Origin: Xanthobacteraceae bacterium
Lineage (GTDB): Bacteria > Pseudomonadota > Alphaproteobacteria > Rhizobiales > Xanthobacteraceae
Assembly: GCA_030043175.1 (NCBI GenBank)
Contig: JASHYD010001481.1
Coordinates: 1-6,000, forward strand
Reading direction: 5' to 3'
DNA length: 6,000 nt
Part shown: one piece after another, positions 5,960-6,000 of the stretch
Numbering within the stretch: position 1 is the first letter of the stretch
How the letters are laid out: every line of letters starts with the position of its first letter
Program-made: the position numbers and the translations under genes
Notes under the pieces: model-generated
Seen by the model: only the letters and a program-made list of their open reading frames with translations
Databases searched by the model: none
What the model was told of the DNA's origin: nothing

Positions 5960-6000
5960 TGAATCGGCCGGCGCTGCAGGCGGACGGTCTCGAAGCCGTA
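5956..6000 (-). CDS. gspI: C-terminal end of the preceding pseudopilin gene, probably GspI
   Basis: Reading minus from the right edge gives 14 codons, YGFETVRLQRRPIQ, then TGA at 5956-5958. This stop shares bases with the gspJ start (ATGA). An open frame ending in exact translational overlap with gspJ is strong evidence of a coupled upstream gene. Gene order in type II secretion operons, and a short C-terminus rich in R and L, make GspI the likely identity. The piece is too short to prove it from sequence alone. Confidence 0.6.
   Translation of the reverse strand, partial: YGFETVRLQRRPIQ

Overview
The window is GC-rich with densely packed, translationally coupled genes. The FabI N-terminus (GVANNRSIAWG) and the stand-alone CopD family member are of the kind seen in Alphaproteobacteria, most likely a Hyphomicrobiales (Bradyrhizobium-like) bacterium. 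This is a judgement from remembered protein families; no search was run.

Layout. (1) 1-337, minus: the N-terminal 112 residues of an enoyl-ACP reductase (FabI) that runs off the left edge. (2) 338-596: a divergent intergenic region with an inverted repeat just upstream of fabI. (3) 597-1931, plus: a membrane histidine kinase of the NarX/DegS (HisKA_3) class. (4) 1932-2263: an AT-richer non-coding stretch with short repeats. (5) 2264-2425, plus: a 53-codon ORF with a full-strength Shine-Dalgarno, whose stop overlaps the start of the next gene as ATGA. (6) 2422-3141, plus: a NarL/FixJ-type response regulator. (7) 3222-4156, minus: a CopD-family copper membrane protein broken by one missing base. 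(8) 4173-6000, minus: the end of a type II secretion pseudopilin operon, with the gspI tail, gspJ and gspK.

How the genes work together. The kinase and regulator form a two-component pair with a periplasmic/extracytoplasmic input and a LuxR-type DNA-binding output. They are separated by about 490 bases rather than being directly adjacent, and the regulator sits behind a small coupled ORF containing nested inverted repeats. The gspI-J-K genes encode minor pseudopilins that would form the tip of a type II secretion pseudopilus. copD follows gspK after only 16 bases and could be co-transcribed, although it has no known role in secretion. The regulator and copD converge at about 3142-3221.

The most interesting points are the small ORF with its nested inverted repeats ahead of the regulator, the single-base frameshift in copD, and a gsp operon that runs into copD where gspL/gspM would often follow. 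I saw no CRISPR array, insertion sequence, tRNA or rRNA.
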